64,000 bases of DNA from Symsagittifera roscoffensis (GCF_963678635.1 NC_087069.1:23344360-23408359), one strand, 5' to 3'. Positions 1 to 11,639 are shown, counted from the first letter of the stretch. Notes: generated by a model not told the origin, from the sequence alone. Translations and numbers: made by a program.

Positions 1-978
1 ACCATCCAGCCAATTATGTCCGATTTACCGGTCGAACGTCTCGGATACAAGCAACCACCCTTCAATCATACGGGTGTGGATTACTTTGGACCGCTTTACG
101 TTCCGGTTCGCAGAAGCACGGAAAAAAGATGGGGATTCCTTTTTACTTGCCTCACCACCAGGGCTGTACACCTTGAGATTGTACCATCTCTGGACACCAG
201 TTCGTGTGTCATGGGCATTGAACGGTTCGTTGCGCGCCGTGGTACGCCAAGTACAATCTGGTCGGATAATGGCACGAAATTCGTTGGCGCGGAAAAGGAA
301 TTACTTTCCTGCATCAAGAGCTGGAATGGCATGGCTCCGACCATTTTTGCACATAAAGGTGTTACTTGGAAATTTAACCCGCCAGGCGCACCCCATCATG
401 GCGGCTCCTGGGAACGCCTCGTCCGAAGCGTGAAGCGCGTGCTGTACGATATCCTAGGCAGTAGGCGAGTCACTGAAGAGGTGTTAGGAACAACACTCTG
501 CTTAGTTGAACAGGCTTTGAATTCGAGGCCAATCACTCCCGTTAGTACCGATTCACGTGAGTTAGAAGCGTTAACCCCAAACCATTTTTTGCTTGGACAA
601 CATGCCACAAGCTTTCCTTCGCTTTTACCCGGGGAGCACTTCGATCACAAGAAAAGGTACGTGCGAGCGCAGTCATATGCTAACGCGATTTGGTCTCGTT
701 GGCTTCGAGAATATGTTCCCTCGCTGAATAAGCGTGTCAAGTGGCACACTCATTCTGACTTCACTCTTAAAACAGGCGATCTCGTGTGGGTGATTGAGCC
801 CGATAGTCCGCGTGGGTACTACCCTCTCGCCCGAATCGTCAAGCTAAACTACGGACAGGACGGTTGCGCCCGATCCGCCCTTGTCAGGACCGCAACCCGT
901 GAAGTCACGCGGCCGACCGTTAAGCTCGCTCCGGTTCTTCCTTCTTCAGGGGGGGAGGATGTTGCAATGCAAATGTAG
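1..978 (+). CDS. BEL/Pao retrotransposon pol, C-terminal part (integrase and tail), 5' partial
   Basis: This is the 3' end of a BEL/Pao-type polyprotein; the frame is already open at base 1 and runs to the stop at 976-978, so the true start lies outside the window. The integrase core is visible: the first catalytic Asp in GVDYFGPL, the second in WSDNGTKFVG, and the Glu in PHHGGSWERLV. The tail contains GDLVWV, SPRGYYPL and TRPTVKLAPVL, the pattern of the DUF5641-like domain that closes BEL/Pao pol. Integrase would join the reverse-transcribed DNA to the host chromosome. There is no stop or frameshift over 326 codons, so this copy looks fairly young. The stop is followed at once by the LTR. 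Confidence 0.93.
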   Translation, partial: TIQPIMSDLPVERLGYKQPPFNHTGVDYFGPLYVPVRRSTEKRWGFLFTCLTTRAVHLEIVPSLDTSSCVMGIERFVARRGTPSTIWSDNGTKFVGAEKELLSCIKSWNGMAPTIFAHKGVTWKFNPPGAPHHGGSWERLVRSVKRVLYDILGSRRVTEEVLGTTLCLVEQALNSRPITPVSTDSRELEALTPNHFLLGQHATSFPSLLPGEHFDHKKRYVRAQSYANAIWSRWLREYVPSLNKRVKWHTHSDFTLKTGDLVWVIEPDSPRGYYPLARIVKLNYGQDGCARSALVRTATREVTRPTVKLAPVLPSSGGEDVAMQM

Positions 979-1011
979 AATAAAACAAGAGTATAGATGC
1001 ATATAAAATAA
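949..1011 (+). mobile_element. Polypurine tract and beginning of BEL/Pao 3' LTR
   Basis: A purine run (seven G, then AGGA, 949-959) overlaps the end of pol and is followed by TGTTGCAATGC, a typical LTR start with TG. AATAAA lies at 979-984, inside the presumed LTR. The LTR's 3' end is not evident; the tRNA-like sequence beginning near 1012 may lie inside it or mark the breakpoint. Confidence 0.7.
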
Positions 1012-1105
1012 GCACAGTTGGCCAAGCGGACTAAGACAAAGTAAGCTAACGCCGATTATATGTGTGAAATAACAGTTGACGTAGGTTCGAGTCCCCCACC
1101 TGCCC
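1012..1105 (+). pseudogene. tRNA-derived sequence (Leu/Ser-like, type II) with intact A and B boxes
   Basis: The A box TGGCCAAGCGG (1019-1029) and B box GGTTCGAGTCC (1084-1094) match the pol III internal promoter consensus and are about 55 bp apart, as in tRNAs with a long variable arm (Leu, Ser). The acceptor arms GCACAGT and ACCTGCC pair poorly, the T stem has two mismatches, and no proper anticodon stem forms. It is therefore a tRNA pseudogene or the head of a tRNA-derived SINE rather than a working tRNA. Confidence 0.6.
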
Positions 1106-3495
1106 ATGTATTAATATACTAAAAACGGGGGTTACATCCTATTTTAACTGTTTTTTGGTTCTAATTCGGTTCAGCCTTGATTAAGGTTGACCGCCAAAAA
1201 GAGCAATTTGTCTCAAGGACATTACCGACCGGTTCTTGTGGCTAGCTTGCGCCGATTTTTACCAAAAACTGACAGAGGCTAAAAATGTTGTATGATGTCC
1301 TGATCAATAGAAAAACACCGAATTTATCTATTGCCTGAGTTATTTACCGATATATATCTCTTATTAATTTACGAATTCGGATTCACTTATTTTCGTTTGG
1401 AGATTAGAGCGGCCACACCTAGCCCCAACACTTTGAGAAAACAGTCGGTCACTTTACTTATAATTGGAGACAAATTTATCCATTGGGAAAGAAGCCACAA
1501 GGGAGATATGACTGTTAAGTGGTTACGTGGAATTAGTGGGATGAATTAGAGTGGAACTAGGCAAACAAGAGGAAAATATCCTTGCTAGCCATAGGAGAAT
1601 AGTATAAAATACGGTAAATTTAAAATAAAGTCCTTGGAAAGATTGCTCAAAAAACTCGGCTTAGATAAGAGATTAGTCGAACTTGATGTTAGATCAAATT
1701 AGTTAGAGACACATCAAACGAATTTGGAGTTTAGTAATAGCGTTGTCGGTGGAAGAAATCAGTTACTAACTAGAGTAAGAGGTACTAAAGTTTTTGTCAA
1801 GACTTTTAGGGACGATCTTAATTCTAACTGTTACTAAAACTCTAAAAAAAACAGAATAAAAATCCCAACAAACAGCCTACCACTGGCAGAACAATTGTTA
1901 GTAGGTAACGAGATAGTCGAAGAACAGAGTTAGAGAACAATTGTTACTGAGTCGGAGGATAAATATTTGTTAGAGGAACAAGTCACGCTAAGACCGCAAC
2001 CAGTTGGTTCTCGTAGTCAGCGAACATTTTTGCGTACGAAATCATAAAAAATACATCCAAGGAGCAACCCCTACATCCAAGGAGTAATTCACTAGAGTTA
2101 CAGAGCGTAATTGGAAAGTTATGATTCTCAAGAGAGGGAGAATTGTTCATTTGAAGTGCATGGAAAATGATTTTTGTTTAGGCAATTGTGTTGATAAACT
2201 GCGGACCCTTTACTTTGATAAAATTAGTTGAATAATCTCCGACCATTCTTTTTTTTTGTCTACAGTAATCTCCGAAGTCTACATTTTTAGGTCAAAACCT
2301 GTTGGTTCTTCTTTTTCAAAGGTTATCGAATGTATTTCGAATCGATCTAATTTAGAAAAATAAAAATGTAATTTACAAAAAGAGTAACTACCGTTTTTTA
2401 AAAGTAACTTTTGTGATACATTTTCGCTCAACTACTACTATCCGTAGAAAAATGTGTGAAAAATATGTTAGCGTCAGTTCTTAAGATAAAATTTTGGAAA
2501 ATTCAGAAATTACATATTTTTGAACAGAAGATAACTAGTTGCAGTGCAAGTAGCACAGAATATTGCGATAACACTCTTACAGGAAAAAAAAACAAATTCC
2601 TTCTTAAAAAAAAACACTCTGTTTGTCCGTGTTCTAATCAGAGATTCGAATCAGAGTGTTCTAACACATGTTCGAAAAATGAAAACCAAGAAAAAATGGG
2701 AGAAAAAAAAACGAAATATCTATTCTAACTTTTTAAAAGGTTTTTCCAAAGCAATATATTTTCAGCTTCCAAAATCAGTTTTTTGCTTTGCAAAATTTCT
2801 CATTGATAGCCGAAACTACCTTTTTTCATAACTTGACCGTTTCTCTAATCAATTGAGTTTCTAGCTCGAAATTTGACTTTAAGTCAAGTTTGCAAACTGA
2901 TTTTTTTTAACCACTTACTCTAATGGTTTTAAATTTCGTTCAAATTGCATCTGAATGGATTTTTGCATAATCACGTTTAACCTTTGAAACTTTTTTGTAC
3001 TTTCGTCAAATTAGTGTTGTTTGCAGTGTTCGGTGTGAGTAGAGAACATTATGATTTTGCAGAAAACTAGTGAATATGACGTTATCTTACCTGATTTTGC
3101 AATATTGCCGGTAAAAAACGAAACTTAAATTTCACGCGATTTTCAATGGCCGGAACAATAATTATAGATTACTAAAAACACACGAAGACAACTTTTTTTC
3201 CATTTTCAGAGGTCTGAGCTAAATGTGTTTTTAGACCAGCAATCAATATCCAGAAAATTGCCCGTCGGTTTAGCTTTGCGCATCGAGCTATCTAAAAGTT
3301 GACGTAAAAACCCCTATAATTGCTGAGTACTTGTTATTGCATCAATCAGAAAAAAATCATATCGACCATGTTTGAAATGATCATAATTTTTATAATATTA
3401 TGAGTCACGAGAAGCAAATAATTTGATTAATTTATGTCTAACTGATTTAATTATGTTTCTGATAAGAGTTTTCGAGTTTAATTTTTTCTGTGTTT
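1106..3495. other. Intergenic AT-rich sequence, no gene seen
   Basis: Open frames here are short, lysine/phenylalanine-rich and without recognisable domains. A short direct repeat TACATCCAAGGAG occurs at 2052-2064 and 2072-2084. Nothing else is supported. Confidence 0.5.
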
Positions 3496-3501
3496 TTTAT
3501 T
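3496..3501 (-). terminator. AATAAA polyadenylation signal overlapping the coiled-coil gene's stop
   Basis: The minus strand reads AGTTAATAAAAAAC, so the last two bases of the TAA stop begin an AATAAA hexamer. If it is used, the 3' UTR is only about 10-30 nt. Confidence 0.5.
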
Positions 3502-3730
3502 AACTGTCGTTCGGATTGTTTCGTCTGATCTCGCCTTGCAAATAATTTGTCGTCTGTTGTATTCCGGGCAGCTCTCGAGCCAACCGAGACAACATCTCCC
3601 TCAGTTTTGCATTTTCAGCCGAGAGGTCAGCTACCTCTTTCTTATAATTCTCTTCACTCTCACACCAGTCTGCCTCTCGTCTGGTTAAGTCTTCGATTAA
3701 ATAGTGACCATCTGCTTCCCTTTCGGCTAG
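3500..3730 (-). CDS. Coiled-coil gene, exon 2 (residues 143-218, stop TAA)
   Basis: Starts with LAEREAD after a pyrimidine-rich acceptor and ends with NNPNDS and TAA at 3502-3500. Heptad spacing of Leu and Val residues continues from exon 1. The open frame extends upstream of the acceptor, but that stretch loses the coiled-coil character. Confidence 0.74.
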   Translation of the reverse strand, partial: LAEREADGHYLIEDLTRREADWCESEENYKKEVADLSAENAKLREMLSRLARELPGIQQTTNYLQGEIRRNNPNDS

Positions 3731-6700
3731 CTGAACACAAAACATCCGAACTGAGAAAACATTTTGAAACAAACATTTTTTTGGTTCCACACCCGGGTCG
3801 AGGTACGCGGCTTGAGTCGCGACCGAAAGACGGACGCTTTAAGCGGAAATTGCGTGATCAAATTTGACAGTCGCACAACGATTTTTGAGTCGCGCAAAGT
3901 CAACAAAAACTGCTGTTAAATTCGCCTGTTTTACTATGAATGTCAAGTATGCCTAAGTTCGAGCCTTTTGTTCAGATCCATTTATCACACCACGCTCAAA
4001 AAACTACACCAAATTGAAAAAAAAAGTAATTTTTGTATTTTTGTTTGAAGAATATGGTCGGAACATTATTTGCAACTTGCACAGCAACCAGCTGTACTTG
4101 TTATATTCTGGGTTCTGGGTTTTTCGAGATAGCTTGTCTAGCTAAAGCGGGTAAAACATACTTCGAATTTGATCTTTTTTAAGTATTCAAGAGAAAACCG
4201 CTTTCGTTTTGTTCTAAAAAAACTCCCCTGGTCGATGCTTGTCGTTTACGTTTTGACCGATGCAAACTCTAGCCACTGTTCGAATTAAATCGAGAAATTC
4301 CTTTAGCTGAATTCAAAGTCTTAATTAAATACCGATCAATTTCGAAATTAAGAATGAAGACAAACTCCAAACAAACCGATCATACGACAATCGAAACATT
4401 TAGTTCACTAACACAAGGTTCAACAACACAAAGACGAAAATCGTCGAATGGACAAGGTATTGCTAATTTTTTGCTTGTCAATCAACGTTTCAGAGGTTTG
4501 AGACCCACTTTGATCCGCTATTGTTGCTTGAGAGTCGTAGGCAACACTACCCAGCCGAAAAAATTCACCAAAAAATTTGCATTTAGTTCCTAAACAGGAG
4601 CCCAACAGTGGCTCTCCGTAAATAGCTTAACAGATCATACCTTGGATCTTTCACTTTTGATAAATGTACCCGCACCCAGTTTGAAGCGTTAATAATCGAT
4701 TATAATATGGTTTTACTACCAGTACTAACGAGAAAAATTGATTTTGATCAATTAATAATCGATTATAATCTCTCTTTTTGAAATCAAATTAAAATCAATA
4801 AAAATATATTTTAATTGACTATAATCAATTTTAATCCATCTTTTTTTCGAAATGATTTTAATCGATTATCATTGAATTTTTTCAGCCCAATTTCCAATTC
4901 AAGCCTTTTGCACAAAAAAAAACTATTTTAATTAATTATAATCGATTATCATTCTTTTTTGCGCATTTTGTCTTCGAACTAACATCCGAATCACTTTAAT
5001 TTATGCTTCTTGTAGACATTGTTTTATGTGAATTATGCGGAAATTGTTTTACATTTTTCATATCAATTCAATTTTTCGACCCACAACATGCTTCAGTTTC
5101 TTGATTCGTTTGGAAGCGTTATTTGCACCTCCGCAGGATTCTTTCAACTAATAAGATGTTATCTATATGAAACTTTTATTTCTTGGTAAAAGCAATCCTT
5201 CTTTCGAAATATTGTCACACCAAAAGTTTATTTTAACTTATATCTGAACATAGAATAAGGGATTGTATACTATCATAAGAGATTATAATAAAATATAAGA
5301 GATTATAAGAGATTTTTCAAAAAATCATAATCAAAAGTCACTAAAATTGTTATCATTGTTATAGATTAATTATCATTTAATTATCTAAATTTGGCGTTGT
5401 TAATTAACTATAGTTTTTTCTATATATATTATATATTTTTCTATATTAATTATTTTCTCTTTTTACTGAGTGCGAGTGATTTCATAGTCAAAACACATTC
5501 AAGCTCAAGAAATTTCTTTGAATAATCCTAGACGAAACCCGGAGAACCGATGCTTAATTAAAAAAAAAACGATATTTTAATACCTTTGCAAGGACGTCTT
5601 AAGAGCAAAGCGGTTGTATAAAAAACCCGAGCCTAATCAGTTTTCTTGTATACTGTCATCAAAAACACCTGATGTTTTAGTTTTTGAACGCATATATTAC
5701 ACAAAGAGTTCTTATCACATCCGAGAATCAACGCCTTATGATAAAAATGATATTGGAAATTCTTTCACGAAACTAATGAAGACTTTTTTATATATCAGAG
5801 ATAATGAAACGATAGAGCAAGATCGCTGATAATTTGAGCTCTTTTTTTAAATCAGTTAACTGTTGTTTATTTTTCGATTTTCAATGGTCGAAGTACATGT
5901 CCTGGGTCAAACACAGTCGAATGAAAAATGTCAGTCAAATAAAGACCCCGCGATGACCAAAAACACAAGTCATACAGTTTTCATACATGGAAAAACGCGA
6001 ACCGTACACTTTCATGTAAACGCGAACCGTACACATTCATGTAAGGCCTATGATTAGTGATTTTTCATATAAGGGAACTGCATGACGATTCACCGACTTT
6101 AATGCCAAAACAAGAAAAAAAATTTTTGTGAAAATTCGATGATCCCGTTTTAGCAAAATGTATAAAATTTGTATGACTAGTATTTGTTCATAGACTCATA
6201 GACTAAGCTTATAGAATTGTATGTTTAGCGTTTTTGTTTTATGGCTGTCTACCCGGAGGGACAAAATGTTCAAAACCTACAACAAGAACCCTAAACTCGC
6301 TAAGAATGGACAATGAAGAGATCTTCTGGCTTCAAAAAGAGTTAAGAACATTAATTGGCTACTAGAACATATATTAATAATTGAACGAAAGGTGGAAGTC
6401 TATTTTCATACCTGGACTTGCAACTGCACGTTTGCCGTCTGCAGTGACAAAATAATTTCCTCGTGCTCAGTACAATTGGCTGCTTTTTGCTTCATATCCT
6501 TCGTTTTCTGAACCGATTCCAGCTCAGCTTGAAACTTTTTCCTCTCTTTTTCCAATCTTTCTTCCAGTTCTTTAACCTTCTGGCGTAAATTTGATAATTC
6601 TTCTGACTCGCGTTTTCGTGATAATTCGGCTGCGCCATCGTGTGTTTTGGGTTCATTAGAGCTCACATATTTAGTCGTGGCCTTAACAACTGTGTTGTTT

Positions 6701-6837
6701 TTAGCTGCTCGCAACGTGTCCAAACGTTTGTTCAAAGTCTTAACCTCCGCCTCCAGAAATTTTACCCTTTCTTCTAGAAAGTTCCTATCGAAAGATTCTG
6801 CTTTTGATTGCCTTCTAGGAGCTGGGTTAGACATCAT
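3500..6837 (-). CDS. Coiled-coil protein, 218 aa, two exons (6837-6412 and 3730-3500)
   Basis: I do not recognise the family. Exon 1 opens with two Met codons (first ATG 6837-6835) and encodes a charged protein with long heptad-like stretches (FLEERVKFLEAEVKTL, LRQKVKELEERLEKE). It ends after a whole codon at a good donor, CAG|GTATGA. Exon 2 begins after tgtgttCAG| in the same phase and continues the coiled coil (ENAKLREMLSRLARELPG). Joined, they give 142+76 residues without a stop. There is no signal peptide or membrane segment, so a cytoplasmic or cytoskeletal role is likely but unproven. The 2.68 kb intron holds repeat fragments. An additional internal exon cannot be excluded, although the heptad continues across the join. 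There is no neighbour on the same strand. Confidence 0.72.
3786..3925 (+). repeat. CG-bearing repeat fragment beginning CCCGGGTCGAGGT
   Basis: CCCGGGTCGAGGTACGCGGC at 3792 is nearly the same as the start of the 51.8 kb minisatellite element (CCCGGGTCGAGGTCCGCGAC at 51803). It is followed by related GAGTCGCGACCG and AGTCGCACAACG motifs. It lies in the intron of the coiled-coil gene. Confidence 0.6.
3930..4150 (+). repeat. Dispersed repeat 'TATCACACCAC', copy 1
   Basis: About 220 bp resembling 38520-38740 and 48590-48800. Shared blocks in the same order: ATG(A)CTGTCGA-like, TATCACACCAC, a run of A, GGAACATT.TGC and TGCACAGCAACC. The family ends are not defined. Confidence 0.55.
4680..5470. repeat. 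AT-rich degenerate repeats of AATCGATTATAATC
   Basis: AATCGATTATAAT and its reverse complement recur at about 4694, 4751, 4866 and 4940, with GATTATAAGAGATTATAA at 5280-5310. It looks like low-complexity DNA with small palindromes; no gene is supported. Confidence 0.5.
5930..6045 (+). repeat. Short tandem repeat related to the CATACAATTTTCAT palindrome family
   Basis: CGCGAACCGTACAC and TTCATGTAA occur twice in tandem at about 5997 and 6019 (22 bp period), after GTCATACAGTTTTCATAC. It resembles the palindromes of the CCCGGG-TIR family and is probably a remnant. Confidence 0.4.
6412..6837 (-). CDS. Coiled-coil gene, exon 1 (residues 1-142)
   Basis: Residues 1-15 are basic and polar (MMSNPAPRRQSKAES). 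Residues about 18-45 and 75-142 are predicted coiled coil, separated by a polar linker rich in N, T, K and S. Phase 0 donor at 6411/6410. Confidence 0.75.
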
Positions 6838-7216
6838 TTAAGGTGAAGAATTAAAAGAATTAAATTTCAAAACTGAAGTTATTACTATCAGCCTATGAGA
6901 CACCAAATTTAAGAAACCTGATCAAGAATAAAAAACTACATATGAGTTTCTTTGTTAAATATTTTTGTCAGGAGTGTTTTGTTCAATTTTGAAAAATATG
7001 TTTTTTCTGCATTCAAAAAGATAATCTGATGATGCACAACTCTTTGCTGTTTCAGTTTTTATTGAATGAATATTACATGGTTTGAATCCGACCATATGAT
7101 TTTTTAAAAATAATAATTGAGTATATGCTACAGAACCTGGTGAATTTATATATAAACTGAACCATATTTGGTATATGATAGAGACTTCTTGTGGCTGCTT
7201 TACTTGATCGAGATCC

Positions 7217-7268
7217 AATGCATGCAGGTCTATCCGGTTATACCTCGGTTATACGCTTAATTGATAAA
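7217..7268 (+). repeat. 52 bp sequence, left arm of a perfect distant inverted repeat
   Basis: Begins AATGCATGCAGGTC and ends CGCTTAATTGATAAA. It is the exact reverse complement of 21026-21077, 13.8 kb away. Internally it repeats GGTTATAC. Confidence 0.85.
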
Positions 7269-7398
7269 AGAATCGAAATAAAAAATTGATTAAAAAAATT
7301 GGGTTAATTTTCATTAAGAAGCATAATAATTATAGGAGGAGGCCAGCCTGAGGCCAACGAGTTCTCATCTAAAACAGCCTTAAACTTGCTCTTTTAAT

Positions 7399-7765
7399 CA
7401 GGGGTGAATTTAGGATTTTCTCGAGGGGGGAGCGGACTTTCTAAAAAAATCTAAATTTTTTTTGACCTTTTCTTGTTAATCAGGTCGACCAAATTGATTT
7501 TCCGAGCTCTCCCAAACCAATATAAAGACGCTAATTTTACCAAAATTTCTAATTTTACCAAATTTTGACCAAAATATTGTGTTTTTTTTTGGCTCACGCT
7601 CCCCCCTCAAAACTAGTATAGATTGGCGCCAAAGTTGCCTTTAGAAAAATTTTAGCGTCCGTCAGCCGAAATTGGTTGTCTCAAAATAGTACCAAGGGGG
7701 ACCCTTAGGGTCGGGAGGGGTCGCATACCTGAGAAAGGGCTCCCCCTCCCCTAAATCCGCTCCTG
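7399..7765 (+). mobile_element. hAT-like MITE, complete copy with 8 bp target duplication
   Basis: 367 bp with terminal inverted repeats CAGGGGTGAATTTAGG and (complement of the right end) CAGGAGCGGATTTAGG. Flanks are CTTTTAAT and CTTTTCAT, an 8 bp duplication with one mismatch, as expected for the hAT superfamily. It has no coding capacity. Relatives are at 21142, 26902, 32210, 48105 and 56568. Confidence 0.75.
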
Positions 7766-7769
7766 CTTT

Positions 7770-8905
7770 TCATCCATTTTTTTAAAATCATTTTTCTCAC
7801 ACAATTTTTTTGTGAACAAAAAGTATGAACCAATTTAGTTCTGCGATGAGTGTACTTCGTTTTTTTTCCAGGTTGGTACGTTTCTCTACGTATTGTTTGC
7901 GGTAACAGGGTCAAAAAACTTCTTTTTAACATTTAAAAGTTTTGAGCTGCGACCTGAAACCGCTGAAAGGTTCATAGTTTGAAAGGAAACTTGCAACCTA
8001 TTAGATGTTAGATTAAATGAGAGGCGCATGATGATAAGGTGTTCACTTAGAGATCGTTCGATCCCCTATTTGGGAGTTTGATTTCCTGCCATGGCAATGA
8101 TAGTTTATGAGGACGAGCTCTCATCTGATCTCTAGCTTCAGGTCTTGCATCGTTTTTGGATTCAGGCAAAGAAATTCGCGGAAAATGTGGATTCAGAACA
8201 AAATTGCATAGTCGCTTTTTTCAGTCACGATTTGTCACGATTTGAGTCTGGAAATAATTTCAAGATCTCATCATAGGTGGTCTTAGACACTTGGCAGAAA
8301 AGAAAGTAACAAAAGTTTGAGCTAATCGAAACGCCATAGATGTTGTTGAAAAGGTATTTATGTTTCATTACAATTGAAACAATTAAAAACTGCATTGAAT
8401 TCGGATCTCAATTCTTTTCATCAATTTTTTACCGCCAATTTGCTCTGCCGTAATAGCCTGATTTACGTTAACAGGAACAAAATCAAACAATTAAATTCCG
8501 AAACTTCACAGCCCGTTTTGTTCATGAATCGGATAGCGTTTTAAAATGATGGCTCTCTCAGGACGACTGCCGACCCAAAAGGTCTCACCTTTGGTACCTT
8601 TTAAGAAATCCATTTTGATTCATAAATGGAAATACTAAGTATTTTTGTTTTGAACTTTTGTGTTTCATCCGATACATTAACCAAGGCTTTTTGTCATAAG
8701 AAACCCAAAGTGTAACTGGAAGTTACCATGCAGATAGACTGCGTTTGGTGATTTTAGCCATGTAAGTTAGTTTGAACATTTTCACATGGAATTATAAACC
8801 AAAAATGTAACTTTTTGTATATGACTAGATAATTTTTAGTTTGAAAATTTAGATGGTTGAGAAGAAGAGAAGTTTTTTCAGATTTATCTTTATCTTAGCA
8901 TATGA
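7770..8905. other. Intergenic, no gene seen
   Basis: AT-rich sequence without supported frames or repeats seen elsewhere in the window. Confidence 0.4.
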
Positions 8906-8909
8906 AACG

Positions 8910-10262
8910 AAAAATCATAATCGTGGTTGAAAAACTCTACATGGACTACGTTATGAAGACAAAAATTCAAATTGTGCTTGAAATTTTTTCCGCTAAAATA
9001 TGTTTTTGAGCCCAAATGCATATTTGCAAACAAAAAAGAGATTTAAAATTTTTTACCTCAAACTTGTGTTTTTTTTTCTATGAAAAATGCATATCATACA
9101 ATTTTCATATATGAAAACTTTATGATAAGCGTTTTTTCCAGCCGAAACTGAAACTATCTTTCTAACTGTAAGTTGATCTCAATCACTGAAAACGTTTATT
9201 AAACTCATTTAAAATTGCCCAAACAAAGAATCAATTGATTTTTAGCTTTCTAGTTTTTCTCTAAAAATGCGTATCGTAAACTTTCATATATGAAAGTTAA
9301 ATGATAAGAATTTTTTCAAACAAAACATTTTTTGGATAATTAAACTGCTCTTTGTTATTGAAAGCTTTCATTCGTTTCATTTTTTTTTACCGAAACATGT
9401 TTTTAGAGAGATTTTTAAGAAGAAAAGTTCTATAACAGAATGCTCATCGTACAATTTTCATCGATGAAAACTGTATGATAAGCATTTTTTTATCCAGTTT
9501 TTTTCATCATTTTTTACATGACCAGAAAGCTTCAAATGAGCCAAATAGAATAAAAATTTGTATTGAAAAATTTTAAAATTTTTTTAAATTTTTGTACAAA
9601 TTGTATGATAAACATTTTTTCTATAGACGCCGTATATGAAATTGTATGACAAGGGCTTACCTTCTATGGACGTCAACTCGGGTATTGCGCGAGCGAAATT
9701 TCGCAATAGTTTAGAGGTTTTGGAGGACACTAGAGTACGTGCCTGCTATTCTACCCACAATCTCAAATGGATGACTGTAACCCACATTTTATCCATTCAC
9801 TTGATGTATCGATTTGTATGATAATGATTTTTGTTGTATGAAATTGTTTGATAAGCATTTTCGGTGTATGGAGGTCAACTCGGGAAGAAGAACACAGTAA
9901 AACGAAGAAAACAATTGAATAAGGTTGATCAACACACTTCGCCCAAATCATACAAAAACCCATGAGCTACTACCACGCGGACATGGAAGCCTAAAATTAC
10001 AAAAGCAGAGCACAAAAAGACAAATGAGAACAAAATAACCAAAATCATGCCACGCAAAAGACCAAACTTGTGCAAAATGTGTATAAGGGTGACATTTTGC
10101 GATGATATGAAGACCAACAATTGTTAAAAACATGCAACAGCAAGACGAGCAAAATCAAAAGAAAAATAGGAAACTGAAATGAACAATATTGGTTCAAAAT
10201 CGTACGCTAAGCTAATGAGCTACTACTGCTCATGTATGACAATGAACGTCATGAAGACAAAG
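8910..10262 (+). repeat. 1.35 kb tandem unit 1 (palindrome-rich)
   Basis: First of two nearly identical head-to-tail units. It contains imperfect palindromes at 9092-9127, 9272-9306 and 9444-9480, each of the type TATCATACAATTTTCATA followed by its reverse complement, and two GTCAACTCGGG motifs resembling the CCCGGG-TIR end. Sixty-residue frames in it recur in every unit, carry no domain and are not called as genes. Confidence 0.85.
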
Positions 10263-11616
10263 AAAAATCATAATCGTGGTTGAAAAACTCTACATGGACT
10301 ACGTTATGAAGACAAAAATTCAAATTGTGCTTGAAATTTTTTCCGCTAAAATATGTTTTTGAGCTCAAATGCATATTTGCAAACAAAAAAGAGATTTAAA
10401 ATTTTTTACCTCAAACTTGTGTTTTTTTTTCTATGAAAAATGCATATCATACAATTTTCATATATGAAAACTTTATGATAAGCGTTTTTTCCAGCCGAAA
10501 CTGAAACTATCTTTCTAACTGTAAGTTGATCTCAATCACTGAAAACGTTTATTAAACTCATTTAAAATTGCCCAAACAAAGAATCAATTGATTTTTAGCT
10601 TTCTAGTTTTTCTCTAAAAATGCGTATCGTAAACTTTCATATATGAAAGTTAAATGATAAGAATTTTTTCAAACAAAACATTTTTTGGATAATTAAACTG
10701 CTCTTTGTTATTGAAAGCTTTCATTCGTTTCATTTTTTTTTTACCGAAACATGTTTTTAGAGAGATTTTTAAGAAGAAAAGTTCTATAACAGAATGCTCA
10801 TCGTACAATTTTCATCGATGAAAACTGTATGATAAGCATTTTTTTATCCAGTTTTTTTCATTATTTTTTACATGACCAGAAAGCTTCAAATGAGCCAAAT
10901 AGAATAAAAATTTGTATTGAAAAATTTTAAAATTTTTTTAAATTTTTGTACAAATTGTATGATAAACATTTTTTCTATAGACGCCGTATATGAAATTGTA
11001 TGACAAGGGCTTACCTTCTATGGACGTCAACTCGGGTATTGCGCGAGCGAAATTTCGCAATAGTTTAGAGGTTTTGGAGGACACTAGAGTACGTGCCTGC
11101 TATTCTACCCACAATCTCAAATGGATGACTGTAACCCCCATTTTATCCATTCACTTGATGTATCGATTTGTATGATAATGATTTTTGTTGTATGAAATTG
11201 TTTGATAAGCATTTTCGGTGTATGGAGGTCAACTCGGGAAGAAGAATACAGTAAAACGAAGAAAACAATTGAATAAGGTTGATCAACACACTTCGCCCAA
11301 ATCATACAAAAACCCATGAGCTACTACCACGCGGACATGGAAGCCTAAAATTACAAAAGCAGAGCACAAAAAGACAAATGAGAACAAAATAACCAAAATC
11401 ATGCCACGCAAAAGACCAAACTTGTGCAAAATGTGTATAAGGGTGACATTTTGCGATGATATGAAGACCAACAATTGTTAAAAACATGCAACAGCAAGAC
11501 GAGCAAAATCAAAAGAAAAATAGGAAACTGAAATGAACAATATTGGTTCAAAATCGTACGCTAAGCTAATGAGCTACTACTGCTCATGTATGACAATGAA
11601 CGTCATGAAGACAAAG
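10263..11616 (+). repeat. 1.35 kb tandem unit 2
   Basis: Only about five differences from unit 1 over 1353 bp (for example GAGCCC/GAGCTC, CCCACA/CCCCCA, a poly-T length change). Either very recent or an assembly duplication. Confidence 0.85.
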
Positions 11617-11639
11617 AGAGACATCATTTAAAAACGCTA

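Noticed and set aside
1012-1105. Functional tRNA-Leu or tRNA-Ser gene
   Set aside because: Acceptor, T and anticodon stems do not pair properly despite good A and B boxes.
6955-7218. 87-residue minus-strand frame upstream of the coiled-coil gene
   Set aside because: No domain, AT-driven composition, and no splice link to the gene that keeps its frame.
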